Of a DNA stretch of 40,995 nucleotides, positions 31,755 through 38,891 are shown in pieces. The stretch comes from Erysipelotrichaceae bacterium (GTDB taxonomy: Bacteria > Bacillota_I > Bacilli_A > Erysipelotrichales > Erysipelotrichaceae). The position numbers were made by a program, and so were the translations under genes. The notes under the pieces are model-generated. The model did not search any database. It saw only the letters and a list, made by a program, of their open reading frames with translations, and was not told the origin of the DNA. The DNA is taken from NCBI GenBank assembly GCA_017442805.1, contig JAFRZA010000026.1, forward strand, positions 1 through 40,995. Direction: 5' to 3'. The first letter of the stretch is position 1, and every line of letters begins with the position of its first letter.

Positions 31755-32484
31755 GCCAGTCCTGCTGCAGTTTTAATATGTCGCCTATCTTTTGGATCTG
31801 CCGGCAGTCATCAGGCAGCGGCCCGTGGTGTTTCCAGGACTGGTTGGTCTGGATGTAGATGCTGGCAATCCCGTAATCATGAGCGGAAAGAATGTCGCTG
31901 TAGTAGTCATTGCCGATCATGACACTTTCCTGCTTCTTAAGTCCATGCCGGGAAAACAGGCAGTCGTAGAAGCGGCCGGAGGGCTTGCGGCATCCGCAGG
32001 CGGAAGAGTAGAAGATGCCTTCAAAGTATTCCCTGATGTTGAGTTCCTCCATCTCATAGTCGGTGAAAAGCTGCTGGGCGTTGGAGAGAATGAATAATCT
32101 TCGGCCCTGACCCTTAAGCCGGCTGAGGGTTTCCCGGACCTGAGGATACAGTTTAAGATAATCGGTAGACAGGCTGCGGAACGTCCGGGCGATCATCTCA
32201 ATGTCATGTTTATCGGGTTCATAGCCCTGATCCTGACAGAGCTGTCTGAAGACGGTATCAATGCTGATCTCTATCAGTTCAAAACCGCGCTCTTTCCGCA
32301 TCCTTTCGGTTTCCTGACGGCAGGAGCGCAGGTATTTCTTCTGCAGCTGGCCAGGATGGTAATCCATGCCGTACCCCTTCAGATATTCGGCGAACTGACG
32401 CCAGAAGGAAAGGCGGCGTTCATTGGTGTGAATGTCGTAGAGGGTTCCGTAAAGATCGAAAATCAGGTTGCGATGTTCATCCAT
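31735..32484 (-). CDS. HAD-superfamily hydrolase
   Basis: A 249-residue HAD hydrolase. Motif I is F-D10-L-Y-G-T-L: nucleophile D10, with Tyr at the usual second-Asp position, a form common in dehalogenase-like and some phosphatase HADs. Motif II is L-S-N-A, motif III has the Lys in C-R-K-P-S, and motif IV is G-N-D-Y-Y-S-D. A helical cap lies between motifs I and II. Probable phosphatase, substrate unknown. The start has no Shine-Dalgarno; TATACT lies only 6 bases upstream on the same strand, suggesting a leaderless message. Confidence 0.85.
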   Translation of the reverse strand: MDEHRNLIFDLYGTLYDIHTNERRLSFWRQFAEYLKGYGMDYHPGQLQKKYLRSCRQETERMRKERGFELIEISIDTVFRQLCQDQGYEPDKHDIEMIARTFRSLSTDYLKLYPQVRETLSRLKGQGRRLFILSNAQQLFTDYEMEELNIREYFEGIFYSSACGCRKPSGRFYDCLFSRHGLKKQESVMIGNDYYSDILSAHDYGIASIYIQTNQSWKHHGPLPDDCRQIQKIGDILKLQQDWPTAERD

Positions 32485-32495
32485 ACTTCAAGTAT
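32483..32495. promoter_or_regulatory. Palindrome in the HAD/HD divergent promoter
   Basis: ATACTT-C-AAGTAT is an odd-centred perfect inverted repeat covering the HAD start and the -35 region of the HD gene; a possible operator. Confidence 0.35.
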
Positions 32496-32515
32496 ATACG
32501 CAAATCAGCTAAAAT
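32487..32515 (+). promoter_or_regulatory. Promoter of the HD-domain gene
   Basis: TTCAAG and TAAAAT (32510-32515) are 17 bp apart, just before GAGGAAAG and ATG 32534. Confidence 0.45.
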
Positions 32516-32533
32516 ACAGTTGAGGAAAGCAAA

Positions 32534-33214
32534 ATGAAGACTGAAGACAGAAATACCGTTATCGATCAGCTGTTGATCCTGCAGGGAGCAGATAATTCCG
32601 GCCATGGCCTGGATCACGTTTACCGCGTGCTCAGACTGGCACGGGAATTCGCTGAAGAACTGAAGGACGCCGACCGCGATACCGTGGAGCTCATTGCCCT
32701 TCTTCATGACGCCGATGACTACAAGCTTACCGGCCGCAAAGACGGCTCACTGGAGAATGCGGAGAGGATCCTTAACCTGATAACCATCACTGACGGGCAG
32801 AAGAAAAAGGTCCTTCAGGGCATTTCCACCATCGGCTACAGCAAGCGCCTCTCCGGAATAACGCCGGATACCCCGGAGGCGGCCATAGTCTCCGACGCCG
32901 ACATGTGCGATGCCTCGGGCATTACCGGGGTATTGCGGGCTTATCAGTACAACATGAAGTTCAACGCGCCGTTCTTCGATGAGGATGTCATGCCGATGGA
33001 TGAGATCGACGTCGGCTTCTACAAAAGCGATCTGACCACGGCAGTCAATCATCTGTTTGAGAAGATCCTGCGCCTGAAAGATCTGATGCTGACAGAACCG
33101 GGCAGAAGGGAAGCCGTCAGGCGCCATGAGGCGGTGGTGAGTTTCCTTGACGCCTACTTCCGGGAGCAGCAGGTGACTGAAGAGTGGCGGAAACTGCTGG
33201 ATAAGTACCGCTGA
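32534..33214 (+). CDS. HD-domain phosphohydrolase
   Basis: A 226-residue HD protein. Metal ligands are H28 (G-H-G-L-D-H, 24-28), H58-D59 (L-L-H-D-A-D-D-Y-K) and a later Asp in S-D-A-D-M-C-D-A. The pattern matches YedJ-like or small HD phosphohydrolases acting on nucleotides or phosphate esters; the substrate is unknown. GAGGAAAG precedes ATG 32534. It is divergent from the HAD gene and ends with a strong terminator just before comGA. Confidence 0.83.
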   Translation: MKTEDRNTVIDQLLILQGADNSGHGLDHVYRVLRLAREFAEELKDADRDTVELIALLHDADDYKLTGRKDGSLENAERILNLITITDGQKKKVLQGISTIGYSKRLSGITPDTPEAAIVSDADMCDASGITGVLRAYQYNMKFNAPFFDEDVMPMDEIDVGFYKSDLTTAVNHLFEKILRLKDLMLTEPGRREAVRRHEAVVSFLDAYFREQQVTEEWRKLLDKYR

Positions 33215-33245
33215 GCGGTTAATCATCAGAATAAAACCTGAACAG

Positions 33246-33272
33246 GGGAGGAATTAGGATTCCTCCCTTTTC
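33246..33272 (+). terminator. Terminator between the HD gene and comGA
   Basis: GGGAGGAAT-TAGG-ATTCCTCCC followed by TTTTCT: a 9-bp stem only 20 bases before the comGA start. Confidence 0.85.
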
Positions 33273-33291
33273 TGCGCTAATCATAAGGTGT

Positions 33292-34245
33292 ATGGAAAAG
33301 AGATTTGAGGAGATCCTGTCCCGGGCACTGCGCAGCCGGGTCAGCGACATTCACTTTCAGCTTAATGAAGGTCGGCTTAGCATCGACATGCGGACGATCA
33401 GCGGCATCGTTCACGTGAAGGAGAGAGAAGAGGATGTCAGGCTTTTCAACTATCTTCAGTATCTTGCCCATCTGGATGTCTCTTCGCGTTCGCCCCAGAC
33501 CGGCGGTTTCAGCTACTACTATAAGGGGCATTACTATGATTTCCGCCTGGCGGTGATCACCACGCTTAAGAGCCGGGACGGTGTACTCAGGATCCTGAAC
33601 TGCCATGACGGCCTGCGGCTGGATCAGCTGACCTATGACCATGAGATCCAGGATCTCTTCCGGCAGATCATAACCATGCGTTCCGGTCTGATCGTCTTTT
33701 CGGGACTGACCGGTTCCGGCAAGACGACGACCATGTATTCACTGCTGTCGCTGATCAGCGACCGCAGCATCTATTCCCTGGAAGACCCCATCGAGGTCCT
33801 GCAGGACAACATCGTTCAGCTGCAGATCAGCGAAAAGGCCGGACTGGATTACGGCGGAGCGATCAAGCAGATACTGCGCCACAATCCCGACGTTCTGATG
33901 ATCGGGGAGATCCGCGACGAAAAGGCGGCTGTCATGGCCGTCAGAGCGGCGCTGACCGGCGTATTGGTATTCACGTCCCTGCACGCCGCCAGCGCTTCCG
34001 GGGCCATCAGAAGGCTGCTGGATCTGGGAGTGAACGAGAACGATCTGGCGGAAGTCATCAGGTACATCTTCAGTCAGCGGCTGCTGAAAAAGAAGGGCGA
34101 GAGACAGTATACCGGCATTTACGACTATCTGACCGGCGAGCAGGTACGGACCGTACTGAGCGGCGAGCGGATCGAAAGCCGGATGGAAGAAATACTGCTG
34201 GCAGCCAGACAGGCCGGCATCATTGAGGGTGAGGGAGATGGATGA
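33292..34245 (+). CDS. comGA: ComG operon protein A: pilus assembly ATPase
   Basis: A 317-residue GspE/PilB-type ATPase that powers the competence pseudopilus at the inner membrane. Walker A is G-L-T-G-S-G-K-T-T (138-146), the Asp box precedes S-L-E-D-P-I-E, Walker B is V-L-M-I-G-E-I-R-D (201-209), and T-S-L-H-A-A-S gives the His box. It is somewhat shorter than Bacillus ComGA. ATG 33292 matches the family N-terminus (E-E-I-L-S-R-A-L...S-D-I-H-F) but AAGGTG is only one base away, too close for normal initiation. First gene of the comG operon. Confidence 0.93.
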   Translation: MEKRFEEILSRALRSRVSDIHFQLNEGRLSIDMRTISGIVHVKEREEDVRLFNYLQYLAHLDVSSRSPQTGGFSYYYKGHYYDFRLAVITTLKSRDGVLRILNCHDGLRLDQLTYDHEIQDLFRQIITMRSGLIVFSGLTGSGKTTTMYSLLSLISDRSIYSLEDPIEVLQDNIVQLQISEKAGLDYGGAIKQILRHNPDVLMIGEIRDEKAAVMAVRAALTGVLVFTSLHAASASGAIRRLLDLGVNENDLAEVIRYIFSQRLLKKKGERQYTGIYDYLTGEQVRTVLSGERIESRMEEILLAARQAGIIEGEGDG

Positions 34246-35203
34246 ATATCAGTGGCTGCTTCTGGCTCAGCTGTTAAGACGCTATGATTCGCTGCTGACG
34301 GCTCTGGACCTGATGAAGAAACTGTTTCCCGAAAACCGGCGGATCAGGGAAATGGAAGAGCAGCTGAAACAGGGACGGCCGCTCATAAACGTACTTAACG
34401 GCAGCCGGTTTGAACGCAGCCTGCGCTTCTACGTCGGATACCTCGATCTGGCCGGCTGCATCGAGATCGTTCATAAGAGGCTGAAGCGCCGGGACAGCCT
34501 GAAGAAGATGTTTCTGTCCCGGATCAGCTATCAGCTCATCCTGTTTGCCGGAGCGATGGTCATTTTAACCGTCTTTTCGCAATACGTACTGCCCAGCATG
34601 CTGACGGTGCTGGAGATCAGCTCGCAGCGCTCTGAGGACATGGTCTTTCTCTTCAAGACGGTCAGAGTGATCAGAAACGTTCTGCTGGCTGTGATCATTA
34701 TCGCGGTATCTTCAGGCTTGTATCTGGTCAGAAGACACCGGGTGAATTACCTGTGGATGCTTCTGCACCGGATCGGTCATGACCGGCTGATCCGGATCAT
34801 GGCCAGCTACCAGTTTGCCGGCGAACTGGAGATCCTGTTAGCCGCTTCCCTCAGTCTCAACGACGCTCTGGAGATCCTGCGCTTTCAGCGCACGGACAGC
34901 TTTACCTCGCTATTGGCCTATCACTTCAATGACAGTCTCATCAACGGCAGCGACTTTTCGGAAAGCCTGAAAAACGAATTCTTCGATGAGCAGCTGTCCG
35001 CCATCGCGCTTTACGGCCTGCAGGAAGACGATTTCGTCCGTTCACTTACCGATTACCGCAGCGCAGTGGAAAGGAAGCTGGAAAGAAGCCTGAAGAAGCT
35101 GAGCGTGGCGCTTTCCGCCGTCTGTTACGGCTTTGTCTTCGTCATCATTATCCTGGCTTACCAGGTACTGTTATTGCCGCTGGAATTACTGGAGGACTTA
35201 TGA
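34238..35203 (+). CDS. comGB: ComG operon protein B: pilus platform membrane protein
   Basis: A 321-residue GspF/PilC-type platform protein. Two GspF-like halves carry about three strong membrane segments (near 106-126, 150-170 and the C-terminus). It holds the pseudopilus base in the membrane and contacts ComGA. ATG 34238 has GAGGG 7 bases upstream and overlaps the comGA stop by 8 bases; an in-frame TTG at 34223 is less likely. Confidence 0.88.
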   Translation: MDEYQWLLLAQLLRRYDSLLTALDLMKKLFPENRRIREMEEQLKQGRPLINVLNGSRFERSLRFYVGYLDLAGCIEIVHKRLKRRDSLKKMFLSRISYQLILFAGAMVILTVFSQYVLPSMLTVLEISSQRSEDMVFLFKTVRVIRNVLLAVIIIAVSSGLYLVRRHRVNYLWMLLHRIGHDRLIRIMASYQFAGELEILLAASLSLNDALEILRFQRTDSFTSLLAYHFNDSLINGSDFSESLKNEFFDEQLSAIALYGLQEDDFVRSLTDYRSAVERKLERSLKKLSVALSAVCYGFVFVIIILAYQVLLLPLELLEDL

Positions 35204-35490
35204 AAAAGGGATTTACGATACTGGAAATGATTCTGGTGCTGATGGTCGTTACCGTCATGATCCTGCTTACCATCCCCAACATCAACCGCAAGCGCCAGAT
35301 CATCAACGATGTCGGCTGCCGGGCTCTGGTGGAGGTGGTAAACGGCCAGATCCTGGTCTACGAACTGAATAACGGCGATGTCAGCAGCGTTCAGCAGCTC
35401 ATCGACGAAGGCCTGCTGACGCCTCAGCAGGCAACCTGCCCCAACGGACAGAAGATCGTCATCGAACATGGACAGGCCGTGGCGCGCTGA
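35200..35490 (+). CDS. comGC: Major competence pseudopilin
   Basis: A 96-residue class-III-signal pseudopilin. The prepilin site is K-K-G-F-T-I-L-E-M: cleavage after G4 with the essential Glu at +5, then a ~20-residue hydrophobic helix. A C-terminal pair of cysteines (C-R-A... and T-C-P-N-G) matches ComGC. Its start overlaps comGB (ATGA). It is the pilin that forms the DNA-uptake pseudopilus after processing by ComC, which is not in the window. Confidence 0.92.
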   Translation: MKKGFTILEMILVLMVVTVMILLTIPNINRKRQIINDVGCRALVEVVNGQILVYELNNGDVSSVQQLIDEGLLTPQQATCPNGQKIVIEHGQAVAR

Positions 35491-35791
35491 AGGCTATACG
35501 CTGATCGAGATGCTGGTGGTGCTGCTGGCTCTGAGCGTGCTGCTGCTGTTTTCCGTCCGCTCCTTGAAAAGGGATGTTCATAAGCCGGTAAGCTTCGTGA
35601 TCGACGAGATCGTGATGAAGCAGTATGAAGCCATCATCGAAAGCGAGAAAACCTATTATGAGGAATTCGACTGCGAGATACGCTTCAACCGCCGCGGCAA
35701 TGTCAATCAGGCGAATACCTATCATATCTATGACGAAAGCGTCATCGTATCCCTGGGTACCGGGAGGGTCTATGTCCGGAAGAAGAAATAG
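35468..35791 (+). CDS. comGD: Minor pseudopilin ComGD
   Basis: A 107-residue minor pseudopilin. The prepilin peptidase site is A-E-G-Y-T-L-I-E-M with Glu +5 and a 20-residue hydrophobic stretch. It overlaps comGC by 23 bases in another frame. Position and size match ComGD; sequence similarity outside the signal is low in this group, so the letter is from order. Confidence 0.82.
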   Translation: MDRPWRAEGYTLIEMLVVLLALSVLLLFSVRSLKRDVHKPVSFVIDEIVMKQYEAIIESEKTYYEEFDCEIRFNRRGNVNQANTYHIYDESVIVSLGTGRVYVRKKK

Positions 35792-35999
35792 CGGAAACGT
35801 GCTGATCGAATGCCTTATCGCTCTGCTTTGTCTTCTGGCGATGAGCAGCTGCGTTGCCGTCTTATGCCGGCTGCAGAAGGCCGGTTACGGACTGCAGGAC
35901 ATGGAAGATACCTGGATGATGAAGACGGAATGGGAAAGTGAGGGAAGATGCCGGATTTACTGCCCGAAAGAAGACCCGACCGTGGATATAACCTTCTAG
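35772..35999 (+). CDS. comGE: Minor pseudopilin ComGE-like
   Basis: A short 75-residue pseudopilin starting at ATG 35772, with GGGAGGG just upstream and a 20-base overlap with comGD. It has S-G-N-V-L-I-E-C-L (Glu +5) and a hydrophobic helix, then a short Cys-containing tail. Only its place in the operon identifies it as ComGE. Confidence 0.72.
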   Translation: MSGRRNSGNVLIECLIALLCLLAMSSCVAVLCRLQKAGYGLQDMEDTWMMKTEWESEGRCRIYCPKEDPTVDITF

Positions 36000-36379
36000 A
36001 GATGCTGGTATGCCTGCTGATCGTCGGCTTTCTGGCGTCACTGGCCTTTCCGGTTTTCAAGACGCTGGAAGAGATGATAAAGCTGCAGAAGTACCGCTAT
36101 CAGGATGAGATCGGCATTTACCAGCTTCAGATAACCCTGGCCTGCAACAACATTCTGGAGGTTGACCGCGATGAGATAAGCTATCAGAGCTATGAGCACG
36201 ACGACTGCCTGATCTCCGTGGTGAACGATAACCTGATCGCCCAGCCCGGCTGGGTGTGCTTTCTTCATGACATTGATGACGTGACTTTTCGGCTGAAAAA
36301 CGGGATCATCTATCTGGAGTACGCCAGAGAAGGAGAGTATTATGAATATCCGATCGCCTATTACCGGAAGCCGGAATAA
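35948..36379 (+). CDS. comGF: Minor pseudopilin ComGF
   Basis: A 143-residue minor pseudopilin with R-G-Y-N-L-L-E-M-L (Glu +5) and a hydrophobic helix followed by a globular part containing V-C-F-L-H-D-I-D-D-V-T-F, similar to ComGF. It overlaps comGE by 52 bases. GAGGG lies very close to ATG 35948. Confidence 0.8.
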   Translation: MPDLLPERRPDRGYNLLEMLVCLLIVGFLASLAFPVFKTLEEMIKLQKYRYQDEIGIYQLQITLACNNILEVDRDEISYQSYEHDDCLISVVNDNLIAQPGWVCFLHDIDDVTFRLKNGIIYLEYAREGEYYEYPIAYYRKPE

Positions 36380-36713
36380 GGGCTTCATCTCCGTCTACTT
36401 CATCTTTCTGCTTCTGATCGTCAGCTGCCTGGTCGGTTATCTGACCGAGAGTATTTCCCGTTATCTTTACTATCTGGACAACCTGGAGATGTTCCGCACG
36501 ATGAACAATCTGGAGGTACTGCTGATCGGCCGGCTGCGCTATCAGTTCCGTAATTTCAGCGAGAAGAACGAGCTGCTTTACTATAACGGCTGCGCCGTTT
36601 CGATCACCATTGAGGGCGATGAGGCGGAGATCCTGATCATGTCCCATGGCGTCAGCCGGGAGCGGACACTGAAGTATGACATCGAAAAGGATCTGGTCGA
36701 AAGCTATCATTAG
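36342..36713 (+). CDS. comGG: ComGG-like competence protein
   Basis: A 123-residue protein with a basic N-terminus, R-N-K-G-F-I-S-V-Y-F and one hydrophobic helix, in the ComGG position. It lacks the Glu +5 of classic prepilins, as is usual for ComGG. AAGGAG precedes ATG 36342 and it overlaps comGF by 38 bases. No terminator is clear after its stop; the RNA element follows. Confidence 0.72.
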   Translation: MNIRSPITGSRNKGFISVYFIFLLLIVSCLVGYLTESISRYLYYLDNLEMFRTMNNLEVLLIGRLRYQFRNFSEKNELLYYNGCAVSITIEGDEAEILIMSHGVSRERTLKYDIEKDLVESYH

Positions 36714-36740
36714 GGACTACCCAAATCAGGGCGTTCATAG

Positions 36741-36746
36741 TATAAT
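36741..36746 (+). promoter_or_regulatory. -10 box of the RNA element after comGG
   Basis: A perfect TATAAT, 28 bases after the comGG stop and just before the first hairpin. A good -35 is not seen. Confidence 0.5.
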
Positions 36747-36750
36747 AAAA

Positions 36751-36928
36751 GTGTCAAAATTATATGCTTTTCCGACACGTAAGATAAGGGAATTCGGACG
36801 TTATCTGAAGGTGTTGAAGACCTCAGTATGATCATGAGGGATCCTGAATTCAGATACAGAATACCCACCTGGTTATGCAGGGAATTGTCTTAAATTTTGA
36901 TAGAGGGTCCCCTGAGGGACTCTTTTTT
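36751..36928 (+). ncRNA. Probable structured RNA (free-standing or leader of gene 36942)
   Basis: About 178 bases with many paired segments: GTGTC+AAAA with TTTT+GACAC (36751-36778, 2-base bulge); TAAGATAA (36780-36787) with TTGTCTTA (36885-36892), one wobble; TATCTGAA (36802-36809) with TTCAGATA (36849-36856), perfect; CCTCA/TGAGG (36821-36825, 36835-36839); CCTG/CAGG (36868-36881). A 10-bp terminator stem and T7 close it. The order is a junction enclosed by an outer stem, unlike chance hairpins. No ORF of note is present. It may be a small RNA of the 6S or raiA type, or an attenuator before gene 36942. I cannot match a known consensus with confidence. Confidence 0.6.
36902..36928 (+). terminator. 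Terminator closing the RNA element
   Basis: AGAGGGTCCC-CTGA-GGGACTCTTT and T tail, 10-bp stem with G-T pairs, ending 13 bases before ATG 36942. Confidence 0.8.
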
Positions 36929-36941
36929 ACAGGAGAGCAGC

Positions 36942-37898
36942 ATGGATGAATACATGAAGAGGTTATTCAGGATCTGCCGCAGGCGTTACGGCAGCGTGGA
37001 GAAGCTGATTCAGGCAGATGATGAGCACCGCTTCTGGGCCGTGCAGTCCGGCTATCCGGTCTGCAGCCGCAAGACGGTGTACAATCTGGAAGAAGGGCAC
37101 GGCGATACCGATGAGGACATCGTGGAATTTCTGATAGGTAAACTGGGGTTCAGATATAAAAGCGGGAACCGGGAAACTGACCGGCTGAAGGAAACGGCCG
37201 TCCGGCTTAAAGGTGCCATTGCAGCTGGTGAGGTAAGAGAAGTGGAAAGACTGAAACAGATGACGGATACCCCTGACTGTGAGGGTGTCTTTTTATTTGA
37301 CATCTGGCAGCTGCTTCTGCAGGCAGTCTGTGATTTCTACCTTCAAAACAGTTTTGACCGCTTCAGGATCCTTGAGACGCGAGGCGTTGACGAAAGCGTC
37401 CTGACACCGGAAATGAAGTTTCTGTACCGCTATGTAAAGGCCTTCCATAAGGTCTTCGTTCAGGGCGATCTCGCTGCCGCCGGCCGGCTGATCGGACAGC
37501 TGGAGGGAATCAGCGGATATGACCTGGCCTTTCTGATCATCGGTCAGACGGAAAGCGAGCAGCTGCTGGGGCTTATGTGCTCTCAGCTGTCCCGCCGCAT
37601 CGCCGCTCTTGAGGACAGGGCGAAAGGCCGGATGCTTTACTGGATGAAAGCCGCCGTCAGTACCAGCGCGTACTGCCACCGGAAACTGACGGAAGCGGAT
37701 GACCGGAAGATGCTGAACGAAACCGCCAGGAAAATCGAGGAAAACCGCATTTGGCCCGACCGCCTTCTTCTCAGGGAAATCAGAAACAGCCATAATCCGC
37801 TTCTGAACTCGCTGTGCCGGCGCAGGGCTCTGACCCTGGTCAGAAGCAGCCGCCGCTACCGGATTCTGTATGACATCATTGAGCAGCTAGAACTGTAA
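36942..37898 (+). CDS. Putative HTH/helical-repeat regulator next to comG
   Basis: A 318-residue all-helical protein. Residues 1-75 resemble a diverged helix-turn-helix domain (C-S-R-K-T-V-Y-N-L-E-E-G-H, like the recognition helix and following turn of XRE-type regulators). The remaining ~240 residues are helical, repeat-like and without catalytic motifs. The plan, HTH plus helical repeats, is that of RRNPP peptide-sensing regulators (Rgg, PlcR). This is inferred from layout; I could not confirm the family. AGGAG is 6 bases before ATG 36942, placed right after the RNA terminator. Confidence 0.62.
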   Translation: MDEYMKRLFRICRRRYGSVEKLIQADDEHRFWAVQSGYPVCSRKTVYNLEEGHGDTDEDIVEFLIGKLGFRYKSGNRETDRLKETAVRLKGAIAAGEVREVERLKQMTDTPDCEGVFLFDIWQLLLQAVCDFYLQNSFDRFRILETRGVDESVLTPEMKFLYRYVKAFHKVFVQGDLAAAGRLIGQLEGISGYDLAFLIIGQTESEQLLGLMCSQLSRRIAALEDRAKGRMLYWMKAAVSTSAYCHRKLTEADDRKMLNETARKIEENRIWPDRLLLREIRNSHNPLLNSLCRRRALTLVRSSRRYRILYDIIEQLEL

Positions 37899-37925
37899 TA
37901 TGTGCATAACCAGGAAATCTTACTA

Positions 37926-37954
37926 TTGAAAACGCTTATTCTTTATACTAAAAT
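37926..37954 (+). promoter_or_regulatory. Promoter of the yneF-like gene
   Basis: TTGAAA (37926-37931), exactly 17 bp, TAAAAT (37949-37954): the best-formed sigma-70-type promoter in the window. Confidence 0.75.
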
Positions 37955-37976
37955 TAATGCATAGGCAGGTGAAAAC

Positions 37977-38195
37977 ATGCAGGAATTTTGGAAATCTTTA
38001 CTGACATTCGTTCTGGGCGGAGCTGTTGGCGCCGGTTTAGGCTGGTATTTCACCAGAAGAGCCATTGAAAAGCAGCTGAAGGAAAATCCCCCGGTCAATG
38101 AGAAGATGATCCGTGCCATGTTCATGCAGATGGGCAGAAAACCATCTGAGGCTCAGATCAAACAGGTCATGAAGAACATGAATCAATATAAGTAA
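37977..38195 (+). CDS. yneF: YneF-family (UPF0154) small membrane protein
   Basis: A 72-residue protein with one N-terminal membrane helix and a charged C-terminal helix. The sequence N-P-P-V-N-E-K-M-I-R-x-M-x-M-Q-M-G-x-K-P-S is the YneF hallmark. Function is unknown in the family. AGGTG precedes ATG 37977; promoter and terminator make it a single gene. Confidence 0.9.
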   Translation: MQEFWKSLLTFVLGGAVGAGLGWYFTRRAIEKQLKENPPVNEKMIRAMFMQMGRKPSEAQIKQVMKNMNQYK

Positions 38196-38218
38196 CACAG
38201 TTGATACTGTGTTTTTTT
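38194..38218 (+). terminator. Terminator of the yneF-like gene
   Basis: AACACAGT-TGAT-ACTGTGTT and T7: an 8-bp stem that begins in the stop codon. Confidence 0.85.
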
Positions 38219-38244
38219 CAGGTAACTAACCGGAAGGAGCAGAC

Positions 38245-38736
38245 ATGAATATCGCGCAGCTGACCGCCCTGTTCTACACCCTTATCTCCGCAGCGACGCT
38301 GGTGGGGAAATTCTTTGCCTTTGAGAAGATGGGCATTGAAGGCTACAAGAGCTTCATACCTCTTGTCAGTGACCACGTGCTTTTCGTCCGCTTCGGTGAA
38401 AGGAAGCGCTTCTGGCTGTTTGCCCCGGCAGCGGTGCTGATGGTAATCAGCTTCGCGGCAGCCCTGATCCTGAGTTTTGGGGCTCTGGCTGCTGATGATG
38501 TCGACTGGAGCGATTCGCTGTTGGCCGGCTGTCTGGTCTGCGCCGTCTTCAGTCTGATCATGATGATCACTGTCATCGTTACCCGGATCCCGGTCTGTCA
38601 GAAGCTGGCTGCCTCTTTCGGCAGAGATGCCGTTGAGGGCATCGGCTTCCTTCTGGCCCCGGCGGTATTCTGGCCGCTGGCGGCGGGACGCTTCAGCTAT
38701 GCTGATCCGAACGGGGAAGAGAACTGTACTGAATGA
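38245..38736 (+). CDS. Four-pass membrane protein, DUF5684-like
   Basis: A 163-residue protein with about four hydrophobic segments and a short cytoplasmic Y-K-S-F-I-P-L-V-S-D-H motif after the first, reminiscent of the G-W-x-A-L-I-P-I-Y-N loop of DUF5684 proteins. The family link is from that motif only. AAGGAG precedes ATG 38245. No catalytic site is visible. Confidence 0.7.
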   Translation: MNIAQLTALFYTLISAATLVGKFFAFEKMGIEGYKSFIPLVSDHVLFVRFGERKRFWLFAPAAVLMVISFAAALILSFGALAADDVDWSDSLLAGCLVCAVFSLIMMITVIVTRIPVCQKLAASFGRDAVEGIGFLLAPAVFWPLAAGRFSYADPNGEENCTE

Positions 38737-38763
38737 ATCAATATCGAAAACCTGATGATCATG

Positions 38764-38785
38764 AAACTGCCTTGGCAGTTTTTTC
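38764..38785 (+). terminator. Terminator of gene 38245-38736
   Basis: AAACTGC-CTTG-GCAGTTT and further T. A second inverted repeat (TTTTTCAAG-CATGA-CTTGAAAAA, about 38786-38809) lies right after it. Confidence 0.75.
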
Positions 38786-38798
38786 TTTTTTCAAGCAT

Positions 38799-38827
38799 GA
38801 CTTGAAAAACAAATATCATTATAAATG
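38799..38827 (+). promoter_or_regulatory. Candidate promoter of the Sel1-like gene
   Basis: ATGACT and TATAAA are 17 bp apart. A repeated AATGCCGGCT (about 38825 and 38846) with palindromic GCCGGC lies in the leader. Confidence 0.35.
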
Positions 38828-38891
38828 CCGGCTTGCTGGAGGAAAATGCCGGCTGAAAAGATAATGAAGCTGCAGGAAGGGAGGAAATGAC

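Noticed and set aside
36714..36740. Terminator for the comG operon
   Set aside because: No stem with T tract is found between the comGG stop and the RNA element.
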